NCBI GenBank assembly: GCA_049615605.1
Contig: JBMZFW010000022.1
Coordinates: forward strand, 1-17,960
Origin: JAQWUY01 sp049615605
GTDB taxonomy: Bacteria > Pseudomonadota > Alphaproteobacteria > JAQWUY01
Length of the DNA: 17,960 bases
Direction: 5' to 3'
Positions 1-7,316 of this stretch are shown here, one piece after another. The notes beneath the pieces were generated by a model, which was not told the origin of the DNA, made no database searches, and saw only the letters and a list, made by a program, of their open reading frames with translations. The position numbers and the translations under genes were made by a program. The stretch's first letter is position 1. Every line of letters begins with the position of its first letter.

Positions 1-1
1 A

Positions 2-934
2 TTAATCTTGATTGTATGGACTTAAAGAAATAAAATCTTCTTCACTGTGTGGGTCGGTTGTATTTGCCTGTCCCGCATCAATTACCGCTTGGCGAACTTC
101 ACGGGTTTTGTTTAACCAGTTAAAGATAAATTCTTCATCGCCTTTTTCCATTGCCCCTTGCAATGTATTTAAATCATCAACAAACATATCAACAATTGTT
201 TTAATTGAATCTTTGTTGGCAATAAATATATCACGCCACATTGTTGGGTCGCTTCCCGCCACACGGGTTGCATCACGGAAACCACCTGCGGAATATTTTA
301 CAACTTCACCGCTATCAAGTAATTTGTTTTCCACATTCTGTGCCGTACCAACCAAAGCATAGGCAAATAAATGCGGTATGTGTGAAGTAATGGCAAGGGC
401 TTCATCGTGGTGTTTTGCGTCCAACACATCAACCATTGAACCCATATCAATCCACATTTGTTTAATTGTATTGACCGCTTCGTCATTTGATTTTTCTGTT
501 GGACAAATAATTGTAAAACGATTTTCAAATAATGTTTCATAACCCGCACTTGGTCCTGATTTTTCCGTACCTGAAATTGGGTGGGCGGGAACAAAATGAC
601 AAGTACTTGGAATGATATCAATTAAATCATTAATAACCTTTTGCTTAACTGAACCAACATCGGTAATAATACAACCGTCTTTTAAATCATCTTTGATTTC
701 ATTTAAAATATTTATATATGCAGAAACTGGTGTGGCAAGGATAACAATGTCCGAACCATCAACTGATTGTTTTAAGTTTTCGCCAACTGTATGGCAAAAC
801 CCAAGTTCCTGTGATTGTTTAATATAATCCGCATTGTTATCAAAGCCAACAATTGTATAAGTCCCCTTTTTCTTTAATGACCTAGCAATTGATGAACCAA
901 TTAATCCCAATCCGATAATAGCAATTTTTTTCAT
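2..934 (-). CDS. tyrA: Prephenate/arogenate dehydrogenase (TyrA/TyrC family)
   Basis: Oxidative decarboxylation of prephenate and/or arogenate, the last dehydrogenase step toward tyrosine; cytosolic. The 310-residue protein opens with a Rossmann fold: the glycine motif GLGLIGSS lies at residues 8-15, and D32 at the end of the second strand suggests NAD rather than NADP preference. TDVGSVK (91-97) and the active-site AHPISGTEKSG block (H118) are typical of the family, and a helical dimerisation domain with HHDEALAITSHIPH and GGFRDATRVAGSDP follows. Length is normal for a stand-alone enzyme with no ACT or mutase fusion. The reading frame extends 14 codons upstream, but the ATG at 934 is chosen because the Rossmann strand starts right after it and it overlaps the hisC stop by one base (TAATG), implying translational coupling. 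It is the last gene of the minus-strand aromatic operon that lies inside the window. Prephenate versus arogenate preference cannot be read from the sequence. Confidence 0.95.
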   Translation of the reverse strand: MKKIAIIGLGLIGSSIARSLKKKGTYTIVGFDNNADYIKQSQELGFCHTVGENLKQSVDGSDIVILATPVSAYINILNEIKDDLKDGCIITDVGSVKQKVINDLIDIIPSTCHFVPAHPISGTEKSGPSAGYETLFENRFTIICPTEKSNDEAVNTIKQMWIDMGSMVDVLDAKHHDEALAITSHIPHLFAYALVGTAQNVENKLLDSGEVVKYSAGGFRDATRVAGSDPTMWRDIFIANKDSIKTIVDMFVDDLNTLQGAMEKGDEEFIFNWLNKTREVRQAVIDAGQANTTDPHSEEDFISLSPYNQD

Positions 935-2013
935 TATAATTCCATTTTTGATATTGAATCTATTATTCGTTTGCATTCATCGTCATTACCAATTGTAATA
1001 CGAATACAGCTTGGTAAATCATACGCCTTAACCGCACGAACAATAAGACCATCTTTTAAAAATTCTTTGTATACAGCATCGGCTTTTTCTTCACTGCCAA
1101 AATCAACCAATATAAAGTTGGTTTTTGAATCTGGAACAACAAAACCTTTTTGTTTAAATGAATCTGTTAATGTGTTTAACCACTTTGAATTGTGTTCAAC
1201 TGACTTTTTAACAAACTGTGTATCTTTAACCGCTTTTGCACCTGCAATTTGGGCAAGGCTTGAAACATTAAAAGGTCCGCGAATGCGGTTTAATATATCA
1301 ACCACATAATCGGGTGCATAACACCACCCCAAGCGGAAACCCGCAAGTCCATAAATTTTTGAAAATGTTCGCGTCATAACAACATTGTTATATTTTTCAA
1401 CCAACTTTGCAGGGTTGCCATAATTTGTATCTGTGCAATATTCCGCATACGCACAATCAATAACAATTAAAATGTTATCAGGTGTATTTTCAATTAACCT
1501 TACAATTTCAGATTCAGGTAACATTGTTCCCGTTGGATTGGCTGGATTGGCAAGCATAATAATTTTTGTTTTATCCGTAATACCCGCTAGTAATTTATCC
1601 ACATCAACTGTGTAATCTGTTTCACCGACAACAACAGGTGTTGCCCCAGCTGTTAATGTTGCAATTTTATACACAAGGAATGCGTACTGGCTAAATAATA
1701 CTTCATCACCAGTGCTGGCAAATGAATGAACAAGCAAGTGTAATAATTCGTCTGAACCATTACCGCATACAATATTGTTTGCATTTACATTATAAATGTT
1801 TGCAATTTCATTTCGCAACGCAGACGCACCACCATCTGGATAACGATTGTATTCAATGTTATCAATTGCTGTTTTAACATCAGCCGAAGTACCCAATGGA
1901 TTTTCATTGGCACTTAATACATATACCTTATCCACACCATCAATGCTGTGTGCACCAGGGATATATGGCGGTGATTTTTCAATACCACTTTTTGCTTTTA
2001 ATTTATTAGTCAC
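934..2013 (-). CDS. hisC: HisC-family aminotransferase (histidinol-phosphate/aromatic)
   Basis: PLP-dependent fold-type I aminotransferase, 359 residues from the GTG chosen here. The N-terminal GIEKSPPYIPG and LSANENPLG are standard HisC signatures. The PLP lysine is K219 in TRTFSKIYGLAGFRLGW, and the PLP-contact motif DCAYAEY precedes it. HisC enzymes convert imidazole acetol phosphate to histidinol phosphate, and many alphaproteobacterial copies next to tyrA (tyrC) also transaminate aromatic keto acids or prephenate; the Zymomonas paralogue is the case I recall. The position between chorismate mutase and tyrA supports an aromatic role, but a second copy elsewhere cannot be excluded. The frame opens further upstream (TTG at 2040, ATG at 2025), but the GTG at 2013 has a GGAG Shine-Dalgarno six bases upstream and gives the usual N-terminus. 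That GTG overlaps the mutase stop by eight bases. Confidence 0.93.
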   Translation of the reverse strand: MTNKLKAKSGIEKSPPYIPGAHSIDGVDKVYVLSANENPLGTSADVKTAIDNIEYNRYPDGGASALRNEIANIYNVNANNIVCGNGSDELLHLLVHSFASTGDEVLFSQYAFLVYKIATLTAGATPVVVGETDYTVDVDKLLAGITDKTKIIMLANPANPTGTMLPESEIVRLIENTPDNILIVIDCAYAEYCTDTNYGNPAKLVEKYNNVVMTRTFSKIYGLAGFRLGWCYAPDYVVDILNRIRGPFNVSSLAQIAGAKAVKDTQFVKKSVEHNSKWLNTLTDSFKQKGFVVPDSKTNFILVDFGSEEKADAVYKEFLKDGLIVRAVKAYDLPSCIRITIGNDDECKRIIDSISKMEL

Positions 2014-2713
2014 TTTCCACTCCATCAGGGTATGAACCAATTACATTTTCCCCTGTTTTAAATCCATCAACAATATAAAATATATCGTCATTAACTTTGG
2101 CAATTTGTTCTGCCCCTTGTGGCAATTCATTGCCAATCATTACTGTTTTATCTTTGTCTGTTGCAATTAAATCCAACTGTCCAATCGCAAACGCGTCATA
2201 GTTATCGCCCAATGTTTGTCTTTTGCCAGCAAACGGTAATCTTAACATTACTTTTGTTTTATCAAGTTTACAAATCTTATCCGTTGGTATAACCGCAATA
2301 ACCGTATTATCATTTTCCGCAAGTCCAATGACTTCGTCAATATTGTTTTTGCGTTCAATATTTACAATTGAACCAAATTGGTCGCGTGCCAATTCCCAAC
2401 AACGGGTATCGTCCCCGTCCACATAAACGCATACGCTGTAATTTGCCTGCATTAATGTAAAGGCATTTACCATTTCACGCCAAATTCGTGCAAGCGATGT
2501 ATATGGGAATACATTATCGTGATTTTTAAATAAGCGTCTGTGAATTTCCGCTTCACGATTTGGGCGAATGGCAAGACCTGTTGTTTTACCCTTTGCATCG
2601 GCAATTTTTTGCGTGAATTTTGTACGGGTCATTAATAACTGGTGAATTTCATCATCAATTTTATCAATGCTATCACGGTATTGTTTTAATTTTTCTTTAT
2701 TATCTTCGCTCAT
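2006..2713 (-). CDS. Chorismate mutase (AroQ type) with divergent C-terminal domain
   Basis: Converts chorismate to prephenate, feeding the downstream hisC and tyrA. The 235-residue protein starts with an all-helical AroQ domain (about residues 5-92). By alignment from memory to the E. coli CM-P mutase, the active-site set is present: R13, R30, K41, R53, E54 and Q89. Residues 93-235 are not mutase. They look like a shortened relative of the prephenate dehydratase fold: the stretch ending NTVIAVIPT resembles the dehydratase segment leading to its PIENS motif, and RLPFAG follows. No dehydratase TRF motif or ESRP-type ACT motif is visible, so dehydratase activity is unlikely. Other alphaproteobacterial mutases beside hisC-tyrC appear to have a similar tail. 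The frame extends to a GTG at 2752 inside the esterase gene, but the ATG at 2713 gives the normal N-terminus 22 bases after the esterase stop. Confidence 0.88.
   Translation of the reverse strand: MSEDNKEKLKQYRDSIDKIDDEIHQLLMTRTKFTQKIADAKGKTTGLAIRPNREAEIHRRLFKNHDNVFPYTSLARIWREMVNAFTLMQANYSVCVYVDGDDTRCWELARDQFGSIVNIERKNNIDEVIGLAENDNTVIAVIPTDKICKLDKTKVMLRLPFAGKRQTLGDNYDAFAIGQLDLIATDKDKTVMIGNELPQGAEQIAKVNDDIFYIVDGFKTGENVIGSYPDGVESD
2020..2023 (-). promoter_or_regulatory. Ribosome binding site deciding the hisC start
   Basis: On the minus strand, GGAG is followed by six bases and then GTG at 2013. The competing ATG at 2025 shares bases with this GGAG and has no Shine-Dalgarno of its own. This is the best-placed ribosome binding site in the operon and supports GTG as the hisC start. 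Confidence 0.6.
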
Positions 2714-2735
2714 ATTAAATATATTATTAATTATA

Positions 2736-3392
2736 CTAGGTATTCGCAACACCTAATTGTTTTTGCAGGAATTTAATACCCGTTAATAATCCGTCATTAT
2801 CAATGCCGTGGGCAAGGTTTGGACAAATTAAGTTTTCCACTTCAAATCCATTTTCAACTAAACAATCGCTAGCCAATTTTAAAAATTCCACATTTACAAC
2901 TTCGTCCGCATCACCGTGAATTAAGCATACTGGCGGTTTTGTTTTTATTTCGTCTTTTAATGTGTCCGAACCCACAAGCATTCCTGAAAAACCAAGGACA
3001 CCTGCTAATTGCTGTGCCCTTCTTGGTGCGGTGTGCAGTGATAACATTGTACCTTGTGAAAAGCCAAGCAATACCACTTTGTCCGCGCTTAAGTTAAAGC
3101 GTTCCATTTGTTCATCAATAAAATTATCAATGATTGGGTGGGCAACTTTTAATCCGTCATACATTGCGTCTTTGTCCATATTGCCAATTGAAAACCATTG
3201 TCTGCCAAAACCCATTTCGCAAGGTTGGAAACCATCTGGTGAAACAAAGGCTGTGTTTGGTAAACCATATCCAATATGGCTGGCAAGTCCAATTAAATCA
3301 TTTTTATCCGCACCATATCCGTGAAGCATTATGACTAAGCTTTCAACTTTTTCTTCGGGGATATATTCTGCGTATTCAAGTGAATTTACCAT
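2736..3392 (-). CDS. Phospholipase/carboxylesterase family alpha/beta hydrolase
   Basis: A 218-residue cytosolic serine hydrolase of the short carboxylesterase/acyl-protein thioesterase-like family (abhydrolase_2). The oxyanion loop LHGYGAD is at residues 23-29. The nucleophile elbow GFSQG places the serine at 112, HGDADEVV supplies the acid (D163), and LAHGID supplies H195. The spacing and total length match the family, and there is no signal peptide. The natural substrate cannot be inferred; members hydrolyse short acyl esters or lysophospholipids in vitro. It is the first gene of the aromatic amino acid operon, and its link to that pathway is unclear. It has a clear AAAGG Shine-Dalgarno (3402-3406) nine bases before the ATG. 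The stop is TAG. Confidence 0.9.
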   Translation of the reverse strand: MVNSLEYAEYIPEEKVESLVIMLHGYGADKNDLIGLASHIGYGLPNTAFVSPDGFQPCEMGFGRQWFSIGNMDKDAMYDGLKVAHPIIDNFIDEQMERFNLSADKVVLLGFSQGTMLSLHTAPRRAQQLAGVLGFSGMLVGSDTLKDEIKTKPPVCLIHGDADEVVNVEFLKLASDCLVENGFEVENLICPNLAHGIDNDGLLTGIKFLQKQLGVANT

Positions 3393-3420
3393 TACAATGT
3401 ACCTTTAATTATGTTATAAT
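3392..3420 (+). promoter_or_regulatory. Sigma70-type promoter for gluQ-metX-metW-truA
   Basis: TTACAA at 3392-3397, a 17-base spacer, and a perfect TATAAT at 3415-3420 preceded by TG and one base (extended -10). The predicted RNA start near 3427 gives a leader of roughly 38 bases before the gluQ ATG. The -35 overlaps the start codon of the divergent esterase gene. Confidence 0.6.
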
Positions 3421-3438
3421 ATCCGCATAATATAACAT
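3411..3438. repeat. Inverted repeat spanning the divergent promoters
   Basis: ATGTTATA (3411-3418) and TATAACAT (3431-3438) form perfect 8-base arms around a 12-base centre. Each arm carries one of the two opposed extended -10 elements. It could be a symmetric bidirectional promoter core or a binding site for a dimeric regulator; the sequence alone does not decide. Confidence 0.5.
3429..3437 (-). promoter_or_regulatory. Putative extended -10 promoter for the esterase-CM-hisC-tyrA operon
   Basis: The minus strand reads TGTTATATT, an extended -10 (TG, one base, TATATT) that would start RNA near 3422, about 30 bases before the esterase ATG. Only T-rich sequence sits at the expected -35 position, so it would rely on the extended -10. 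Its hexamer is about nine bases from the -10 of the opposing gluQ promoter. Confidence 0.45.
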
Positions 3439-3464
3439 TTTAGTTAAAAACAAAAAAGTTAAAA

Positions 3465-4319
3465 ATGACAAAGCTTAAAACAAGATTTGCCCCATCGCCA
3501 ACTGGTAATTTACATATTGGACACGCCTATTCCGCACTTATGGCTTACGATTGGGCAAAAGATAATAATGCGGACTTTATCCTTAGGATAGAAGACATTG
3601 ACCAAACCAGATGCAATCAACAATATGTTGATGACATATTGGCAGATATGGAATGGCTTGGTATTGAATACGGCGAAGTCATAAAACAATCGGAACGCTT
3701 TGATATATACAATGATTACATTGAAAAATTAAAAGACAACGATTTATTATATCCGTGTTTTGCAACCCGTAAAGAAATTGAATCCGTGCCTAATATTAAA
3801 CAAGGTTTTGACGGATTAATATATCCAAACATTTGGCGTGATAAATCGGATGCGGAAATAAACCAACAACTTGAATCAGGAATTGATTATTCACTGCGTC
3901 TTAAAATTGATAAGGCAATGGATTTTGTAAAACAAGATTACTTTGTTGATACAATAAAAGGAAATGTTAAATTACAACCTGAACAATGTGGTGATGTGGT
4001 AATTAAAAGAAAAGAAACACCAACCAGTTATCATTTATCCGTTGTGGTTGATGATTACTTACAAGGCATAACAAATATCATAAGGGGCGAAGATATATTT
4101 TATCAAACCCATATTCATCATATCTTGCAATCGGTGTTTGGTTTTAATAACCCAACATATACACACCACGCGGTAATAAATAACGAAAATACAAATGAAA
4201 AATTATCAAAATCAACATTAACTGATAAAGATAAATTTTATACAATTAAGTATATTCGTGAAAATTCTGTTTATACTCCAGAACAATTAAAACAAATATT
4301 ACTTGATTTAAAGGCTTAA
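3465..4319 (+). CDS. gluQ: Glutamyl-Q tRNA(Asp) synthetase
   Basis: A paralogue of the glutamyl-tRNA synthetase catalytic domain that attaches glutamate to queuosine at position 34 of tRNA(Asp) in the cytosol. At 284 residues it lacks the anticodon-binding half of GltX (normally about 470 residues), which separates it from true GluRS. The class I motifs are clear: FAPSPTGNLHIGH (8-20, the HIGH box), RIEDIDQTR (41-49) and KLSKS (246-250). The usual zinc site is degraded: C98 remains, but the residue two further is A100, and the YPGTCR-like segment reads YPNIWR (120-125), so two expected cysteines are missing. The gene is first in the plus-strand operon. No Shine-Dalgarno is seen upstream of the ATG. 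Confidence 0.9.
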   Translation: MTKLKTRFAPSPTGNLHIGHAYSALMAYDWAKDNNADFILRIEDIDQTRCNQQYVDDILADMEWLGIEYGEVIKQSERFDIYNDYIEKLKDNDLLYPCFATRKEIESVPNIKQGFDGLIYPNIWRDKSDAEINQQLESGIDYSLRLKIDKAMDFVKQDYFVDTIKGNVKLQPEQCGDVVIKRKETPTSYHLSVVVDDYLQGITNIIRGEDIFYQTHIHHILQSVFGFNNPTYTHHAVINNENTNEKLSKSTLTDKDKFYTIKYIRENSVYTPEQLKQILLDLKA

Positions 4320-4340
4320 AACCTTTAATTTTCTATTATT
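4308..4340 (+). terminator. Weak hairpin with U-rich tail between gluQ and metX
   Basis: TTAAAGG (4308-4314) pairs with CCTTTAA (4322-4328) around a 7-base loop that contains the gluQ stop, and a T-rich run follows up to the metX ATG. The 7-bp stem has only two G-C pairs, so it may act at most as a leaky terminator or attenuator. Confidence 0.3.
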
Positions 4341-5480
4341 ATGGTAAAAGAAAACGAATACCCTTATAACCTTCCGTGTGAACATGTGCGTTTTTCTGGT
4401 AAAGACGCGGTTAAGCTTGACTGTGGTATGGTGCTTGATGATTACAATGTATCATACAAAACATACGGGAAATTAAACGCTGATAAATCAAATGCAATAA
4501 TGATTTTTCACGCCCTTACTGGCGACCAATTCGTGGCGGGAAAACACCCCGTTACGGGCAAAGACGGTTGGTGGTCAAGATTGGTTGGCAAAGGCAAGCC
4601 CGTTGATACGGATAAATACTTTGTAATTTGTGCCAATATTTTGGGAAGCTGTATGGGTACAGAAGGTCCAAAATCAATCAATGCAAAAACTGGTAAACGA
4701 TGGAATTTATCATTCCCTGTAATTACCATTGCCGATATGATTGAAGTACAAATAAAATTATTAAACCATTTAAAAATTGAAAAATTACATTCAATCATTG
4801 GTCCATCAATGGGTGGTATGCTTGCAATGTATTTTGCATCAAAGTATGGGGATAGAACAGACAATGTAATTATTGTTGCGTCTTCCCCACAATTAAGCCC
4901 ACGCAATATCGGATTTAGCGAAGTTGCCCGACAATCTATTATGTCCGATCCAAATTGGCACGGTGGCGAATACTTGGAAAAAGGTACTGTTCCAGACCGC
5001 GGACTTGCAACGGCACGAATGGCGGCACATATTACATACCTTTCTGAAAGTGCAATGTATAAAAAGTTTGGTCGCGACTTGCAAAACAAAGAACAACTTG
5101 GTTATTCATTTATTGAAAGTGATTTCCAAGTGGAAAATTATTTAAAGCACCAAGGGGCAAGCTTTGTAAAAAGGTTTGATGCAAATTCATACCTTTATAT
5201 TACAAGGGCTATGGATTATTTTGATACGGATAAAACCGCAAAGTCTGGTTTGTTAAGTGATGCATTCAAAGATACAAAAAATCGTTGGTGTATTATTTCC
5301 ATTTCTTCTGATTGGTTGCACCCAACAAAGAATTCAAAAAAATTAATGCACGCTTTAAACGGTGTTGGTGCAGATGTATCATTTGCCGAATTACAATCAG
5401 ACGCGGGACACGATGCGTTTCTGTTGGACGAACCTGATTTCAATGCAATGATTGATGGTTTTTTAAATGGGGTTAAATAA
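4341..5480 (+). CDS. metX: Homoserine O-acyltransferase (MetX)
   Basis: Acylates homoserine from acetyl-CoA or succinyl-CoA, the first committed step of methionine synthesis. The 379-residue protein is a full-length alpha/beta hydrolase of the MetX family. HALTGDQFVAG is at 57-67, NILGSCMGTEGP at 99-110, and the nucleophile elbow GPSMGG puts the catalytic serine at 156; D324 (in SSDWLHPT) and H357 (in DAGHDAFL) complete the triad with the usual family spacing. Acetyl versus succinyl specificity cannot be assigned safely, because many proteobacterial MetX proteins use succinyl-CoA. The gene sits 21 bases after gluQ and directly abuts metW, the classic partner pair. No good Shine-Dalgarno precedes the ATG. 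Confidence 0.95.
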   Translation: MVKENEYPYNLPCEHVRFSGKDAVKLDCGMVLDDYNVSYKTYGKLNADKSNAIMIFHALTGDQFVAGKHPVTGKDGWWSRLVGKGKPVDTDKYFVICANILGSCMGTEGPKSINAKTGKRWNLSFPVITIADMIEVQIKLLNHLKIEKLHSIIGPSMGGMLAMYFASKYGDRTDNVIIVASSPQLSPRNIGFSEVARQSIMSDPNWHGGEYLEKGTVPDRGLATARMAAHITYLSESAMYKKFGRDLQNKEQLGYSFIESDFQVENYLKHQGASFVKRFDANSYLYITRAMDYFDTDKTAKSGLLSDAFKDTKNRWCIISISSDWLHPTKNSKKLMHALNGVGADVSFAELQSDAGHDAFLLDEPDFNAMIDGFLNGVK

Positions 5481-6083
5481 ATGTTAAGAATAGACCAAAA
5501 GATTATAGTTAGCCTTGTTGATGACAACGATAAAATTATTGATATCGGTTGTGATAACGGTGAATTATTAAATCATATTTGTGCAGAAAAAAATGTGACA
5601 ACACGCGGTATTGAAATTTCAATGGCGGGTGTAAATGAATGTGTTCGCAATGGGCATTCGGTTGTCCACGGCGATGCGAATACAGACCTTATTCATTACC
5701 CAACAAAATCATTTGACAAAGTTATCTTATCAAAAACATTACAGGCAATGAACGAACCACACGAAACATTAAAACAAATTACCCGTATGGGTAAAAAAGC
5801 AATCGTTGGCTTTTCAAACTTTGGTCATTATAAAGTAATCAGTGATTTAGTTTTTAATTCAAGAATGCCTGTGACAAAGTCATTACCAATATCGTGGTAT
5901 GAAACGCCAAACATTCACTTTTGCACCATAAAAGATTTTATTAACCTTTGTGAAGAACTTGGTTTGAAAATTGAAAAAACAATTATATTAAAACCAAATG
6001 GCAGTGAAATTAAATCAAATCCAAAAGGTTATTATGCCAATCTTTTCGGCAGTGATGCTATCTTTGTAATATCGGATAAATAA
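5481..6083 (+). CDS. metW: Methionine biosynthesis protein MetW
   Basis: A 200-residue methyltransferase-fold protein of the MetW family. The SAM-binding motif DIGCDNGELL lies at 21-30. SKTLQAM, VGFSNFGHYKV, SRMPVTKSLPISWYETPNIH and CTIKDF are the family's distinctive conserved blocks. MetW is required with MetX for homoserine acylation in several proteobacteria and Leptospira-type systems; its methyltransferase chemistry is not established. The ATG immediately follows the metX TAA with no spacer, so the two are almost certainly co-translated. The family usually has GCGDG in the SAM loop; here it is GCDNG, a mild deviation. Confidence 0.94.
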   Translation: MLRIDQKIIVSLVDDNDKIIDIGCDNGELLNHICAEKNVTTRGIEISMAGVNECVRNGHSVVHGDANTDLIHYPTKSFDKVILSKTLQAMNEPHETLKQITRMGKKAIVGFSNFGHYKVISDLVFNSRMPVTKSLPISWYETPNIHFCTIKDFINLCEELGLKIEKTIILKPNGSEIKSNPKGYYANLFGSDAIFVISDK

Positions 6084-6824
6084 ATGACCCGTTGGAAAAT
6101 CACCATTGAATACAAGGGCAAAAATTATGCTGGTTGGCAAAGTCAACCAGAACAAAAAACCGTGCAAGGCGAAATTGAAAAAGCAATCAATGATTTATTT
6201 AAATCAAACATAACTATTCAAGGGGCGGGTCGTACAGACAGCGGGGTAAATGCCACTGGGCAAGTTGCCCACTTTGATATGGAAACTGATTTTGATGAAT
6301 TTAAAATGTGCAAAGCCTTAAACCATTATTTATGGGAAGAAGATATCGCCATACTAAACGCAGAAAAAGTTGCCGATGATTGGAATGCCCGTTTTGATGC
6401 AAAGCAAAGACAATACATATACCGCATATCAAATCGCCGTGCCCCATTAACATTTAACCGTGATAATGTTTGGTATACGGGCGGATATGAATTAGATTTA
6501 GATAAAATGACGGAAGCAGGAAAGTTATTAGTTGGCACCCACGACTTCACCACATTCCGTGCTAGCCACGCCACACATCAAAAACCAATTCGTACCGTTG
6601 ATTACCTTGATGTTGTAGAAGTTGGCAATGAAATTCACATAAGGTGCGGTGCCAAATCATTCTTGCACAATCAAGTAAGATATTTTACAGGCGCCCTGTT
6701 CCGTGTAGGTTATGGCAAATGGACAAAAGACGATGTGCAAAGATGCCTTGATGTAAAAGACCGCAACCAAGGTGGTCCTTTGGCACCACCGAATGGATTG
6801 TATTTAACAAAAGTTGTTTATTAA
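6084..6824 (+). CDS. truA: tRNA pseudouridine synthase A
   Basis: Forms pseudouridine at positions 38-40 of the tRNA anticodon stem-loop. The 246-residue protein has the family start ITIEYKGKNYAGWQSQP and the catalytic loop GAGRTDSGV with nucleophile D52. The C-terminal blocks FLHNQVRYFTGAL and GPLAPPNGLYL are standard for TruA, and length is normal. It begins on the base after the metW stop, so it is the third member of a zero-spacing metX-metW-truA run. It ends three bases before the convergent dsbB gene. Confidence 0.96.
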   Translation: MTRWKITIEYKGKNYAGWQSQPEQKTVQGEIEKAINDLFKSNITIQGAGRTDSGVNATGQVAHFDMETDFDEFKMCKALNHYLWEEDIAILNAEKVADDWNARFDAKQRQYIYRISNRRAPLTFNRDNVWYTGGYELDLDKMTEAGKLLVGTHDFTTFRASHATHQKPIRTVDYLDVVEVGNEIHIRCGAKSFLHNQVRYFTGALFRVGYGKWTKDDVQRCLDVKDRNQGGPLAPPNGLYLTKVVY

Positions 6825-6827
6825 AAT

Positions 6828-7313
6828 CTATTTTGATTTAGCCATCATATAAAACAGTATCATTGCATCTAATGATAAAATGGCGTTAAAGCCCGCAAGT
6901 GAAATTCCAAACAATGTCCACACCGCTTTATCGCAACTTGGTGCAGTTGAATTTTCCAGTGATGATAATAATGACGATGTGTCTGTTGCGATATCAGAAC
7001 TGCTTGAACAAGAATCTAGACCCGCCCAAAAACCGTATTCTACGCCCGCGTGAAATACCGCCAATGCAACAGAAAATGCCATTACTATGCTAAGACCCCA
7101 TAATATCTTTTTTGTATGAATTGGATTCATTAACATTAACCCACCACCAATTACAACAATCGTCCAAGGCTGTCTTTGATACAAGCATAATTCACACGGC
7201 AAGTATCCAAAACCATATTCAAAAATATAAACCGCCAATAATACAACCACCCCATATAATGGAACAACCCATATTGGTAAATTTTTAATTGTTTGTGTGA
7301 AACCTGTTAACAT
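6828..7313 (-). CDS. dsbB: Disulfide bond formation protein B
   Basis: Inner-membrane quinone reductase that reoxidises DsbA. The 161-residue protein has four predicted membrane helices. The first periplasmic loop holds the redox pair C40/C43 in PCELCLYQRQPW. HAGVEYGFW (88-96) precedes the second loop, which carries C102 and C127. The C-terminal FGISLAGFNAILS motif is typical of alphaproteobacterial DsbB. The 24 residues between C102 and C127 are unusually rich in serine and threonine. The ATG follows the upstream yqaA stop after three bases (two tandem TAA codons then ATG). The stop is TAG. Confidence 0.93.
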   Translation of the reverse strand: MLTGFTQTIKNLPIWVVPLYGVVVLLAVYIFEYGFGYLPCELCLYQRQPWTIVVIGGGLMLMNPIHTKKILWGLSIVMAFSVALAVFHAGVEYGFWAGLDSCSSSSDIATDTSSLLSSLENSTAPSCDKAVWTLFGISLAGFNAILSLDAMILFYMMAKSK

Positions 7314-7316
7314 TTA

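Noticed and set aside
12..362. Open frame antisense to tyrA (116 codons)
   Set aside because: It lies fully opposite a well-supported gene, and its translation shows no family motif; long antisense frames are expected where stop codons are depleted by codon use.
935..976. 14-codon upstream extension of tyrA
   Set aside because: It would push the start deep into hisC and add residues before the Rossmann strand; the coupled ATG at 934 is better.
2714..2752. Longer chorismate mutase from GTG 2752, and an internal promoter TATAAT at 2730-2735 on the minus strand
   Set aside because: The ATG at 2713 gives the standard AroQ N-terminus; no -35 accompanies the TATAAT and such strings arise by chance in AT-rich DNA.
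3465..4319. Truncated gltX pseudogene
   Set aside because: Length, retained HIGH and KLSKS motifs and a clean stop match the natural short GluQ family rather than a broken GluRS.
4508..5089. 193-codon open frame antisense to metX
   Set aside because: Mirrors the metX frame, has no recognisable domain and no ribosome binding site; treated as a shadow.
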